Of a stretch of 12,132 bases of DNA, positions 1 to 7,654 are shown in pieces; the first letter of the stretch is position 1; each line of letters begins with the position of its first letter. The notes under the pieces are model-generated. The model was not told the origin of the DNA. It was given only the letters and a program-made list of their open reading frames with translations, and searched no databases. Source of the stretch: Ruminococcaceae bacterium UBA3323 (GTDB taxonomy: Bacteria; Bacillota; Clostridia; Oscillospirales; Acutalibacteraceae); NCBI GenBank assembly GCA_002361935.1, contig DESD01000035.1:1-12132 (forward strand), given 5' to 3'. The translations under genes were made by a program, and so were the position numbers.

Positions 1-1
1 A

Positions 2-18
2 AAGCCCTTCTAGGGCTT
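2..18 (-). terminator. Hairpin downstream of the DUF1848 gene (cut by window edge)
   Basis: A perfect 7-bp stem, AAGCCCT/AGGGCTT, with a 3-nt loop lies just after the stop codon at 21-23 (minus strand reading). Only one T of the following tract is inside the window, so it is inferred to be a Rho-independent terminator for the two-gene cassette. Confidence 0.55.
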
Positions 19-20
19 AA

Positions 21-959
21 TCAATCAAAAAAACCTATTTGATTAGAAACTAATGAACCTGCTTTTTTTTGTATGATTTCGTCATCTTCTCCAATATTGC
101 CGAATAATAGTGGCGATTTTGGATTGTGGTTAGAGAAATTTTTAGATACTGTTTTTTGGCTGAAATTTGCATAGCAGTATTTACAGCCATTTTTACAAGT
201 ATTATAAGCCCCAATATCTACGCTTGCAAAACAACCGCACTCAAATCTCTGATTTTTATCTTTGTCAATGTTTAATTTATAACCGCTTATTCTTTCAAGC
301 CGATTTTTATCAATACAATGTGCATGCTGTATTCCATATTTATCAAGATTTATTTTTTCTGCACAAGTATCAATAATAATTCCATAGTCTTTGGCAATTT
401 TACTGAAATGTTCAGCAATCTCTTGCATTTGGTCAAAGGAAGGGACTTCTATTTTTAATTCAGAAATATTTCTTTGGGTGTTTTTATATAAATCTAAAAA
501 ACTAATTGTGCATTTTTCAGTATAATTTGATAACTTACTGCACAACATTTCGAAATATTTTGTATGATATGAAATTGTATATTTTTCATTAAAAAATATA
601 GGATCATATCTCCAAACCATTCTTTCTTTTCCAATAGCTAGAGAAAGTTTTTGAAATGTAGGAACGATTACTTCTTTTTTTGATGGAATATTTACTTCAA
701 CATCATTTCCATATGAATTAACAGTAAATTGAAAATAATAAGTGTAATCATCTAGTTTTGATATGTTTTTTAACATAGGTCCAGGATTTTTGGTCCAAAA
801 TACAATACCATCAATAATATCTTTCGTTAAGGGAATTCTGCTTATTTTGTGTATATTCATTGGATTTCTTGTATAAACAAATCCCTCATTAAGTCTATTA
901 AAAAACCACTCTGAATAATATGATGGAATATCAGTTCTTCTGCTCACACTTAAAATCAT
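21..959 (-). CDS. DUF1848 family protein with C-terminal radical-SAM-like CX3CX2C motif
   Basis: A 312-aa protein beginning MILSVSRRTDIPSYYSEWFF, which matches my memory of the conserved start of the DUF1848 family; the following EGFVYTRNPMN and IVFWTKNP segments also fit. Near the C-terminus there is a Cys cluster: C241 and C243 (ECGCFASVDIGAY), then C255-x3-C259-x2-C262 in TCKNGCKYCYAN. The last motif has the spacing of a radical-SAM [4Fe-4S] site, but it sits at the end of the protein rather than the start. The family has no firmly assigned biochemical role that I know of; an Fe-S, SAM-dependent reaction is inference. The ATG (957-959) shares one base with the TAA of the upstream gene, and a GAGGTG ribosome binding site (965-970) lies inside that gene, so the two are translationally coupled. 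The length looks complete. The base composition is more AT-rich than the genes to the right. Confidence 0.85.
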   Translation of the reverse strand: MILSVSRRTDIPSYYSEWFFNRLNEGFVYTRNPMNIHKISRIPLTKDIIDGIVFWTKNPGPMLKNISKLDDYTYYFQFTVNSYGNDVEVNIPSKKEVIVPTFQKLSLAIGKERMVWRYDPIFFNEKYTISYHTKYFEMLCSKLSNYTEKCTISFLDLYKNTQRNISELKIEVPSFDQMQEIAEHFSKIAKDYGIIIDTCAEKINLDKYGIQHAHCIDKNRLERISGYKLNIDKDKNQRFECGCFASVDIGAYNTCKNGCKYCYANFSQKTVSKNFSNHNPKSPLLFGNIGEDDEIIQKKAGSLVSNQIGFFD

Positions 960-1825
960 TATTTCACCTCAATAATTAACTGTACGCTTTCGCAATATCT
1001 GGCAACGCAATAATCATCGTATAAAAATTGCGGTATTTTAAATTTATTATCATTATTTTGATACTGCAGAGAGTTTTTAAAATAAGCTTCATCTTTAAAT
1101 CTTTTTCGGATTTCGTAATTTATTTGAAAACCCAAATTTTTGATTTGATCAATAAGTCTTGGGAAGATATCTCTGCCAGTATTCTTACTATCAACATCGT
1201 TAATAATAATTAGCAAAGGTGAATCAACAGGTTTATATTTAACGATATTATTTGCTAAAGAATTAAACCAACCAATAAGATTGAATGGTCCGATGTTTTT
1301 ATAAAAATACGAAATCAAATATTGAATAATAAGTATATTGGTGCCTTCAAATTTATAATTATTAAAATATGTTAAAACATCAATGTTTCTATAGAATTTT
1401 ACATTAGGATTGTCAAATTCGTTTTCAATATAAGTGTGTATTTTTTTCCAACACGAATTGCTATCTATTCCAGAATATCTTAATTCCTGTGGGTAATTCA
1501 TATATTTAAAGGCCATTAAGTCAGGAGCCGCACCACATCCTAATGAGAGTATATTAAAATATGGGTATTTATATAAATCGACTTGTTCTAATGCATATAT
1601 TATTTCCGAACAATATTTATACGAATAACGGCAGACGTAAAAGTCTAATAATTTTTCACAGGAATAATCATCTCGATAAACATTTTTGTGAAAATGAATA
1701 TCATCCAAGCAATTTTTGCAATTACCTTTACATGCTTCACTGCAACTTCCTTTTTTGTTGCAATGATTACATGCTCTTTTTTTATATTCTTCATTGCAAT
1801 ATTTTACTAATTCATCAATAAACAC
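959..1825 (-). CDS. Cys-rich N-terminus, class I SAM-dependent methyltransferase-like protein
   Basis: A 288-aa protein. The first 40 residues hold a dense Cys cluster (C10, C19, C22, C28, C32, C36, C39; spacing CX2CX5CX3CX3CX2C) suited to zinc or Fe-S binding. Residues 92-106 read ILSLGCGAAPDLMAF, a class I methyltransferase motif I (glycine-rich SAM loop), followed by YSGIDSN at 117-123, where D121 fits the acidic residue that contacts the SAM ribose. The substrate is unknown. The gene starts at a GTG (1823-1825) preceded by AGAGGA with good spacing; no better start was seen. Its stop overlaps the ATG of the DUF1848 gene by one base, so the pair is very likely one functional unit. It could be an RNA, DNA, protein or small-molecule methyltransferase; sequence alone does not decide. 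Very AT-rich, consistent with acquisition by transfer. Confidence 0.7.
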   Translation of the reverse strand: MFIDELVKYCNEEYKKRACNHCNKKGSCSEACKGNCKNCLDDIHFHKNVYRDDYSCEKLLDFYVCRYSYKYCSEIIYALEQVDLYKYPYFNILSLGCGAAPDLMAFKYMNYPQELRYSGIDSNSCWKKIHTYIENEFDNPNVKFYRNIDVLTYFNNYKFEGTNILIIQYLISYFYKNIGPFNLIGWFNSLANNIVKYKPVDSPLLIIINDVDSKNTGRDIFPRLIDQIKNLGFQINYEIRKRFKDEAYFKNSLQYQNNDNKFKIPQFLYDDYCVARYCESVQLIIEVK

Positions 1826-1863
1826 TACTTTTCCTCTTTTCTTATTATTATATTTTTGTTTAC

Positions 1864-1892
1864 ATAATATAAGTGTCGAAAAGTTATAAAAA
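1864..1892 (-). promoter_or_regulatory. Candidate promoter for the methyltransferase/DUF1848 cassette
   Basis: Reading the minus strand, TATTAT (1864-1869) sits 17 bp downstream of TTTTTA (1887-1892), about 40 bp before the GTG start. The -35 match is poor and the whole spacer is AT-rich, so chance is a real possibility. The cassette needs some promoter here because the upstream gene on the same strand ends at 1915. Confidence 0.3.
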
Positions 1893-1914
1893 GTAACATT
1901 TTTTTCAAAAATTT

Positions 1915-2373
1915 TTATACCATTACCTTAAAAACGATTTTTCTTACATTGGTTTCCTTATCTGCACTGAGACCGGGCAGGTGTGCATCCTCGGGATACA
2001 GAAGAAGAAATGTGCCTTTTGTAAGCGTAAAATCAAAAAGCGGTGTTCCCTCATAAAAGGCAATATCCTGCCCTTTTGAATATCGTTCCTCAACAAGGTC
2101 AACTGAATTCAGCCTTGCCCAGCGTATTCTTTCCACGCCGCTTACGATATACTGAACATCTATATATTTCTTATGAGCCTCAAACATCATTTCCGGTGTC
2201 TGAGGCTTTGTTCTGTATGAGCTTATAGAAGCGAAAATCTTATCACCGTCTATTTCATAGGTGCCGTCTTCTTTGCCGTTTTCGTTAAAATCCTTAACGA
2301 ATTCGGCAGCCTTTTCAAGAAGGGGAAGCGCCTCAAAATAATCCGATATATTATCCATTTTATCAAAAATCAT
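1915..2373 (-). CDS. YhcH/YjgK/YiaL (DUF386) family protein, NanQ-like
   Basis: A 152-aa single-domain cupin-like protein, the usual family length. Typical family features are visible: MIFDKMDNI at the start, EAHKKYIDVQYIVSG at 65-79 (E65, H67 and D72 are candidate metal ligands) and YPEDAHLPG at 126-134 (H131 a further ligand). E. coli NanQ (YhcH) of this family is described as an N-acetylneuraminate anomerase; EbgC and YiaL are other members in other sugar pathways, so the exact sugar is not settled here. The start is 2 nt after the permease stop, which makes it the last gene of the ABC operon, although no strong ribosome binding site is seen. A sialidase-like lipoprotein about 8 kb away supports a sialic acid link weakly. 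Cytoplasmic; no signal peptide. Confidence 0.88.
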   Translation of the reverse strand: MIFDKMDNISDYFEALPLLEKAAEFVKDFNENGKEDGTYEIDGDKIFASISSYRTKPQTPEMMFEAHKKYIDVQYIVSGVERIRWARLNSVDLVEERYSKGQDIAFYEGTPLFDFTLTKGTFLLLYPEDAHLPGLSADKETNVRKIVFKVMV

Positions 2374-2375
2374 AT

Positions 2376-4889
2376 TTATTCAACTGCCTTCAGGGATTCT
2401 GCCATAGGTATTTTGTCTATTCTTCGTTTCATAAACTGGTTAACAAGCATTGCAAAAAGTATGGTGCAGATAATGGCAACAACAAAGCTTGTTTGTTTTA
2501 TGGAAACAGCAAAAGTAATTCTGTCTATCACAATAAGCTTCATTACCGCCGAATGGAACAGCATGCCCAGCGGAAGCCCGATAAAGCTTGAAATAATGGA
2601 AAGCACAAGGTTTTCACGAAGCACGTAGCTGTTTTGCTCTTTTGGATAGAAGCCAAGAACCTGAACGGTTGCAATTTCCCGTCTGCGTTCTGCGATATTG
2701 ATATTTGTTAAATTGAATATAACAACAAATTCAAGCACTCCGGAGAATGCTACAATAAGCCAGATGATATAATTCAGGCTGTTCAGTGCAATATCAACCG
2801 AATGCCGTGTGTCGCTCAGCTGATTAACGGCTGTTACACCGGGGATGTTCATAAGCTTTTCAGCAAGTGCTTCACTCTCTGCATCTGTGTGAAACAAAAT
2901 GGTGTTTTCCTTCCATTCTGCAAAGGCAGACGGCTGGGATTCCGAGGCTATAAGAACGAAATTGTCAACATAGTTGTCAAAAATTCCGCTTACGGTTGCC
3001 TCGATGGCTTTATTATCATTGTTTTTAATAATAATAGAATCACCGGTTGAAAGGGAAAGATTGTCTGCAATGCCTTTGCTGATGATAACAGGCTTTGCAG
3101 ATATATCAGCCTGCGGAAATGCAACCGTCTCTTTTCCGTTTTTAAAGCTCCAGAAATCGGAAAGCCTGCTTGTATCATTAAAGCTGTAGTAATTGATTGC
3201 CCGCATTGTTGAATCCTCGTTTGAGATTTCAACCCTCAGCTCCTGGCAGGTAATGTAATCCTTTAGTTCCGAAACAGCGGTAATGTCGTTAAAGGCCTTT
3301 TCGTTACTGTAGGTTGCTTCCATCTGATATTTCTGAACATTATCATATTGAAGAGAAGCGATTTCAACCATGGAATCTCTTACGCCGAAGGCGGTAAGCA
3401 CCAAGCCTGCGCAGCAGCTTACGCCGATGAGCATCATAAACAGCCTTTTCTTGTAGCGGAACATATTTCTGAGTGTAACCTTTTTAAGGAAGGAAAGTCT
3501 TTTCCAAAAGGGCTTGAATCTTTCAAGAAGAATCCTTTTTCCGCTTGCAGCAGGCAGGGGTCTGATAAGAACAGCAGGATTGCTGTATAATTCTCTGAAG
3601 CAGGAAATAAGTGCACTGCCGAGAATGCCGATCAGGGCAACTCCAAGTGTGCTGACTGCAAGGGAAATATTGAAAACATATTTGATTGGTGCAAAATCAT
3701 AAAGCGAGCTGTATGCAAACCAGAAGATTTTCGGGATTCCGAAGGTTCCGCCGAAAAATCCGATTAACCATCCGATAACAGTTGCAATTCCCGAATAAAA
3801 CAGGTATTTTCCCGTTATTGTGCCGTTTCCGTAGCCCATGGCTTTCAAAACACCGATCTGTGTTCGTTCCTCATCCACCATTCGGGTCATCGTTGTAATG
3901 CAGACAAGCATTGCAATCAGAATGAAGAAAATAGGCAGGATATTTGCAATGCCGCTTATAATAGAGGTATCGCTTTCAAAGCTTAAATAGCCCAGATTTT
4001 CTTCTCTTGTTAAAATATAGGTTGTCGGATCTTCAAAATCCATCTGCTTTCTGAGTTCGGCCTCAAGCTCGTCTGTGCTGACGCCGTACATGGCGGCAAG
4101 CAGGGATAAATCATCCTTACTTACCCCAAGCGTGCTGTAAGCACGGTTTTCAACGGCTGACTGGAAAAGCTCTGAAATATGACCTTTTTGTTGTTGGATT
4201 AGCTTATCATAGTCACTGCTGTAGGCAGGTGCCTTTTCCGAAAGGGTTAAATAAAGGTCCGTAAAATATTTGCCTGTGAAATTTTCAGGCTGAATGTAAA
4301 CAAAGCCCGTAAGCGTTCCGCTGCCTATATTTGCCGTTCCTCTGTTGTTTCCAAGATAAAGAGGGGAGCTTGCAGTGCCGACAATTGTATAAGCTGTAGT
4401 TTTTACCGTATCAAAAATGTCCTTGCCGTTCTCACCCGAAAGCTCTATTGTTTTGCCGATGCAGTCTGCATCAAAAACTCTTGCATCAACAAGGCATTCG
4501 TTATCGGCAGATGGCATTTCGCCCGAAACCAAAGCGGGGTTGTTGATATATTTCGGCATGGCAATCAGCTTGTACGCTGCTGTTTTTTCATTGAATTTAA
4601 GAAGTGCATCAACACTCTTTCCGCCCTCGGCAAGGCCAACGGCAGAATCACTTTGAAAGGTTTTTACGTCATCTTCCGTAAAGCCTATTGTTGAAAGCAG
4701 TCTGAAATCAAAGAAATTCTGGTTGCTTAGATAATCATGGCAGGTTTGTGCCATTGCCGATTTTGTTATTTTCAGACCCGAGAAAAATCCTACGCTGAGC
4801 GTAACAATAAGCAGGATTGCAAGGAATCTTCCGAACGAGGATTTGATGCTTCGCCTTGTTAATTTAATAACTGAAAAATTCATTGGCAT
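2376..4889 (-). CDS. ABC transporter permease, FtsX/MacB type
   Basis: About 837 aa. The N-terminus carries a Lys/Arg-rich segment and TM1 (LAILLIVTLSVGFF), then a large extracytoplasmic domain of about 270 residues. The first FtsX core follows at about 315-435 with three TM helices and the cytoplasmic coupling motif DEERTQIGVLKAMGY. Another TM (about 485-505), a second extracytoplasmic domain and a second FtsX core at about 705-835, with ERRREIATVQVLGF, complete the usual two-half layout. In this family the mechanism is mechanotransmission or export of lipids, peptides or drugs, not import. The ATG at 4887-4889 overlaps the ATPase stop by one base (TGATG); GTG codons two codons upstream and an ATG at 4883 are alternative starts. 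Pairing with the adjacent ATPase is certain from position; the substrate is unknown. Confidence 0.92.
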   Translation of the reverse strand: MPMNFSVIKLTRRSIKSSFGRFLAILLIVTLSVGFFSGLKITKSAMAQTCHDYLSNQNFFDFRLLSTIGFTEDDVKTFQSDSAVGLAEGGKSVDALLKFNEKTAAYKLIAMPKYINNPALVSGEMPSADNECLVDARVFDADCIGKTIELSGENGKDIFDTVKTTAYTIVGTASSPLYLGNNRGTANIGSGTLTGFVYIQPENFTGKYFTDLYLTLSEKAPAYSSDYDKLIQQQKGHISELFQSAVENRAYSTLGVSKDDLSLLAAMYGVSTDELEAELRKQMDFEDPTTYILTREENLGYLSFESDTSIISGIANILPIFFILIAMLVCITTMTRMVDEERTQIGVLKAMGYGNGTITGKYLFYSGIATVIGWLIGFFGGTFGIPKIFWFAYSSLYDFAPIKYVFNISLAVSTLGVALIGILGSALISCFRELYSNPAVLIRPLPAASGKRILLERFKPFWKRLSFLKKVTLRNMFRYKKRLFMMLIGVSCCAGLVLTAFGVRDSMVEIASLQYDNVQKYQMEATYSNEKAFNDITAVSELKDYITCQELRVEISNEDSTMRAINYYSFNDTSRLSDFWSFKNGKETVAFPQADISAKPVIISKGIADNLSLSTGDSIIIKNNDNKAIEATVSGIFDNYVDNFVLIASESQPSAFAEWKENTILFHTDAESEALAEKLMNIPGVTAVNQLSDTRHSVDIALNSLNYIIWLIVAFSGVLEFVVIFNLTNINIAERRREIATVQVLGFYPKEQNSYVLRENLVLSIISSFIGLPLGMLFHSAVMKLIVIDRITFAVSIKQTSFVVAIICTILFAMLVNQFMKRRIDKIPMAESLKAVE

Positions 4890-5599
4890 CACCACTCTAT
4901 TTCTTCAATCGGAATAATCTTGCTGTTTTTCTTGTTTGATTCAATTTTTCCGCTTTTGATGCGTATAATTCGGTCTGCCATCGGGGCGATTGCCTGGTTG
5001 TGGGTTATGATAACAACGGTTGTGCCCTGCTTTCTGCTTAAATCGTAAAGCATTTTAAGAACGGCTTTTCCTGTTACATAGTCAAGCGCACCCGTCGGCT
5101 CATCGCATAAAAGCATTTTTGGGTTCTTTGCAAGCGCTCTTGCAATGGCAACCCTTTGCTGTTCGCCGCCCGAAAGCTCGGCGGGGAATTTATCTGCATG
5201 TGCCGAAAGATCAACCATTTCAAGCGCATCCTTTGCAGGAATAGGGTCCTTGCAAAGCTGTGCCGCTATTTCAACATTTTCAATTGCCGTAAGGTTCGGA
5301 ATTAAATTGTAAAACTGAAAAACAAAGCCAACATTGTATCGGCGATATTCAATAAGCTCTTTCTTTTTTAGAGAGGAAACGTCAATTCCGTTAAACTTGA
5401 TTTTTCCGCCTGAAACGGTGTCCATTCCGCCAAGAAGATTAAGAAGCGTTGTTTTACCTGCGCCCGATTCACCGAGAATCACGCAGAAATCGCCCTTGTT
5501 TATATCAAAGCTTGCATCGGAAAGCGCATAGGTTTTTGCATTTCCGCTGCCGTAGCTTTTTGAAACTCCCTGAAATTGAATATAAGATTTAGAAGCCAT
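4889..5599 (-). CDS. ABC transporter ATP-binding protein, MacB/LolD-like
   Basis: A 236-aa nucleotide-binding subunit of standard length. It shows Walker A GESGAGKTT (about 43-51), Q-loop region FVFQFYNLIPNLTAIENV, signature LSGGEQQR, Walker B MLLCDEPTGALD and the H-loop in VVIITHN. The FYNLIPNLTA segment and the GALD D-loop place it in the MacB/LolD/FtsE-like branch that works with FtsX-type permeases. It energises the permease encoded by the next gene, with which it overlaps by one base. The ATG is preceded by GGAGGA at about 10 nt spacing. It lies 57 bp downstream of the 610-aa membrane protein gene; a small hairpin occupies this gap. It acts on the cytoplasmic face of the membrane as a dimer. 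Confidence 0.95.
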   Translation of the reverse strand: MASKSYIQFQGVSKSYGSGNAKTYALSDASFDINKGDFCVILGESGAGKTTLLNLLGGMDTVSGGKIKFNGIDVSSLKKKELIEYRRYNVGFVFQFYNLIPNLTAIENVEIAAQLCKDPIPAKDALEMVDLSAHADKFPAELSGGEQQRVAIARALAKNPKMLLCDEPTGALDYVTGKAVLKMLYDLSRKQGTTVVIITHNQAIAPMADRIIRIKSGKIESNKKNSKIIPIEEIEW

Positions 5600-5621
5600 A
5601 GCTTTATACTTCCTCCAACTG

Positions 5622-5647
5622 ATAAAAGGTATGGATAAGCCTTTTAT
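5622..5647 (-). promoter_or_regulatory. Intergenic stem-loop ahead of the ABC ATPase gene
   Basis: A perfect 8-bp inverted repeat, ATAAAAGG/CCTTTTAT, with a 10-nt loop lies between the 610-aa gene and the ATPase gene, directly upstream of the ATPase ribosome binding site. It has no clear U-tract on the minus strand, so it is more likely an RNA processing or stability element than a full terminator. Its role is a guess. Confidence 0.35.
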
Positions 5648-5656
5648 TTTCTGAAT

Positions 5657-7489
5657 TTATTTTGCCACCTTGGTAGCTTCAACAAATACACCGTTTGATT
5701 TTTTGCCGAGTGTAACGGTTACAGTGTCGCCTGCATTAACAAGAAGTACATCCATACAATCAGCAACGGAAATGTAATAATATTTTCCGCTGATTTCAAG
5801 ATAATAAACGGTATTTCCGTTGTTTACCGAAGTTTTTACGGAAGCAACCTTTCCTTTAACGGTATTTCCGTCTGTTTCGGCAGGTGCTTCTTCACTCGGC
5901 TGCTTATTATCCTCAACAATGTAATCATCAAGGTCAACATCATTGCCGATGATTCCCTTATCCTGAAGCGCATAAATGTAGTTTTCAACCGCTGCGTTCA
6001 GTGCCTGTGCATCACTTTTGTTTGTATTATCAAGCAGGCCTGTGCCTACAAGGGTTTTGTCATCAAGGTTAACAAGTGCATAGCCCTTTACTGTGTTACT
6101 GCTTCCGTAAAGGCTCATAAAATAGGTTGGTTTGCCTTCAATATCAAGAAGAATAGGGAAGATAGCCTTGTAGCCGTAGTTCTGAACGGCGTCCTGGGCG
6201 GAACGCTGCGCAGCATTTTCCATTGCGCCGCCGTTCTGATAATATCTTGTTTCCTTTGTTCTCTGGTTGCAGAGTATGAAGCCGAAGTTTGAAGAATCCG
6301 CTTCGGCAGAGGTTACACCTGTGTAAACCCATACGTCATCGTCCAGTGCAATGCTGCCCCATCCCTCTGATGTAAGGTTTACATCGTTCTGGAAAATAAT
6401 GGAATTCCAGAAGCCGTTCTGAAGCTTGCCGTAATAGTTATACTGCTCAATAACAAGTGTATCCCTGTAAACAACATCAATCCACTGTAATTCGGCATTA
6501 CTCTTAACAGCCTCAATATCGTAGTATTCACTTTCTCCTGTAAGTGCATCCGTTATAATAGCGCCCTTAACATCTGTTCCTCCGAACAGACCGATTGTTT
6601 TATCCAGCACGGGGGTAATCCAGTAAGGTCTGCCCTCGTCATTGATTTCAAAATTCGGTGTATCCAAAAGTGCCGTAGGATACTGGAAACGGATGTGACG
6701 GTAAAGCTTTTCATTAAACCATTCCGTGGGGCTGTATTTAATACCTTCGCCAAACTGCTCCTTGCAGTTAACAACCGAAACCTTCTGGGTTACAAGGTCT
6801 ATAATCATATAAGCGGGCAGTCCCTCTTTTGTGTTGTTGAACCATTTGAACACATCTGCGTATTCAAGGTATGCAACTCTTACAGGGCTTCCCTTGTAGT
6901 TAATCATTGTTGTTGTATTGGATACAACATACTGGCTTTTGTATTCGGCAAGCGAACCAAGCTGCTGGTCTGCAAGCGTCAGCGCTCTGTCCTGATCGAT
7001 TCTCGGAACGCTGTCATAGCTGATGGATTTGAAATCCTCGCTGAATTCGCTGTTTGTAACAGGCATCAGGCTGCTGTAAGAGCCTGCACGGAAAATGGTT
7101 GCACCGCAAACAGAGCCGATAACCATAATCAAAATAAGAACTGCAACAATTGCAAGGGGAAACTTAGCCTTGCTTTTTACATATTCTTTTCGCTCAATAA
7201 GCTTGTTTGCACGGCATGCAAAGGAAAAGGCAATCATAAATATTACAATCAGCGCAATGATAAAGATATACATCTGTGAATCCTTAAAATTTAAAGCCGG
7301 AAGCATATTGTAATAAACGATTCCGCCTGCAATCAATGTTGCAATAAAGGAAATAAGCAGCCGAAGCCATATTTTTTTAGGCTTTACAACAGCTTGTACC
7401 TCATCTGCTTTTGCCCATTTGAACTTTTCTTTGAAGCCTTTTATAACTTCATCTGCATTGTAATCCATATTTGGAATTTGTTCGCTCAT
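5657..7489 (-). CDS. Membrane-anchored protein of unknown function, first gene of the ABC operon
   Basis: A 610-aa protein I do not recognise as a named family. The N-terminal 40 residues are charged and cytoplasmic. Three TM helices follow at about 41-63, 72-92 and 110-132, then a large extracytoplasmic region to the C-terminus. Segments around 160-240 (DQDRALTLADQQLG ... AYMIIDLVTQKVSVV) and again near 410-480 loosely resemble PepSY-type folds; this is a weak, visual resemblance. A Glu/Pro-rich linker (about 530-545) leads into a compact beta-rich C-terminal domain of about 65 residues (VKGKVASVKTSV ... DTVTVTLGKK) that looks OB- or SH3-like. The start ATG is preceded by GGAG at 8 nt spacing and a good sigma-A promoter. 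Its position ahead of the ATPase/permease pair suggests an accessory or extracytoplasmic partner for that transporter. Confidence 0.75.
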   Translation of the reverse strand: MSEQIPNMDYNADEVIKGFKEKFKWAKADEVQAVVKPKKIWLRLLISFIATLIAGGIVYYNMLPALNFKDSQMYIFIIALIVIFMIAFSFACRANKLIERKEYVKSKAKFPLAIVAVLILIMVIGSVCGATIFRAGSYSSLMPVTNSEFSEDFKSISYDSVPRIDQDRALTLADQQLGSLAEYKSQYVVSNTTTMINYKGSPVRVAYLEYADVFKWFNNTKEGLPAYMIIDLVTQKVSVVNCKEQFGEGIKYSPTEWFNEKLYRHIRFQYPTALLDTPNFEINDEGRPYWITPVLDKTIGLFGGTDVKGAIITDALTGESEYYDIEAVKSNAELQWIDVVYRDTLVIEQYNYYGKLQNGFWNSIIFQNDVNLTSEGWGSIALDDDVWVYTGVTSAEADSSNFGFILCNQRTKETRYYQNGGAMENAAQRSAQDAVQNYGYKAIFPILLDIEGKPTYFMSLYGSSNTVKGYALVNLDDKTLVGTGLLDNTNKSDAQALNAAVENYIYALQDKGIIGNDVDLDDYIVEDNKQPSEEAPAETDGNTVKGKVASVKTSVNNGNTVYYLEISGKYYYISVADCMDVLLVNAGDTVTVTLGKKSNGVFVEATKVAK

Positions 7490-7523
7490 ATTTTTTCTCC
7501 ATTCAAAAGTATATAGTATTTCA

Positions 7524-7552
7524 ATAATAGCATATTATAATATTTTAATCAA
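7524..7552 (-). promoter_or_regulatory. Sigma-A-like promoter for the ABC operon
   Basis: On the minus strand, TTGATT (7547-7552), a 17-bp spacer and TATTAT (7524-7529) with an extended -10 TG one base before the hexamer. It lies about 35 bp upstream of the 610-aa gene start. Confidence 0.7.
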
Positions 7553-7582
7553 TAATGAATATGTAAACAATTAAATTAATAG

Positions 7583-7611
7583 TTGTTATTTCAAATTCAA
7601 TATGCTACAAT
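7583..7611 (+). promoter_or_regulatory. Sigma-A-like promoter for the zinc-ribbon/InlB gene
   Basis: TTGTTA (7583-7588), a 17-bp spacer and TACAAT (7606-7611) with an extended -10 TG. It lies 43 bp upstream of the ATG at 7655. It is divergent from the promoter at 7524-7552, and the sequence around both -10 elements shares AATATGCTA in opposite orientation. Confidence 0.7.
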
Positions 7612-7654
7612 ACCTGTGTATAAATGGAATCAAGCTGTTTAAGGAGGATTTCTT

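Noticed and set aside
1871..1914. A terminator after the NanQ-like gene
   Set aside because: Only a 4-bp A/T-rich stem (GTTA/TAAC) could be found, too weak to call despite nearby T-runs.
5600..5656. A separate promoter for the ABC ATPase gene
   Set aside because: No convincing -35/-10 pair was seen in the 57-bp gap; a single operon from about 7520 explains the layout.
6695..7279. A 194-codon open frame on the plus strand
   Set aside because: It lies fully antisense to the 610-aa membrane protein, whose TM segments, ribosome binding site and promoter are convincing. The antisense product is an unnatural Cys/Asn/Lys-rich sequence with no recognisable domain.
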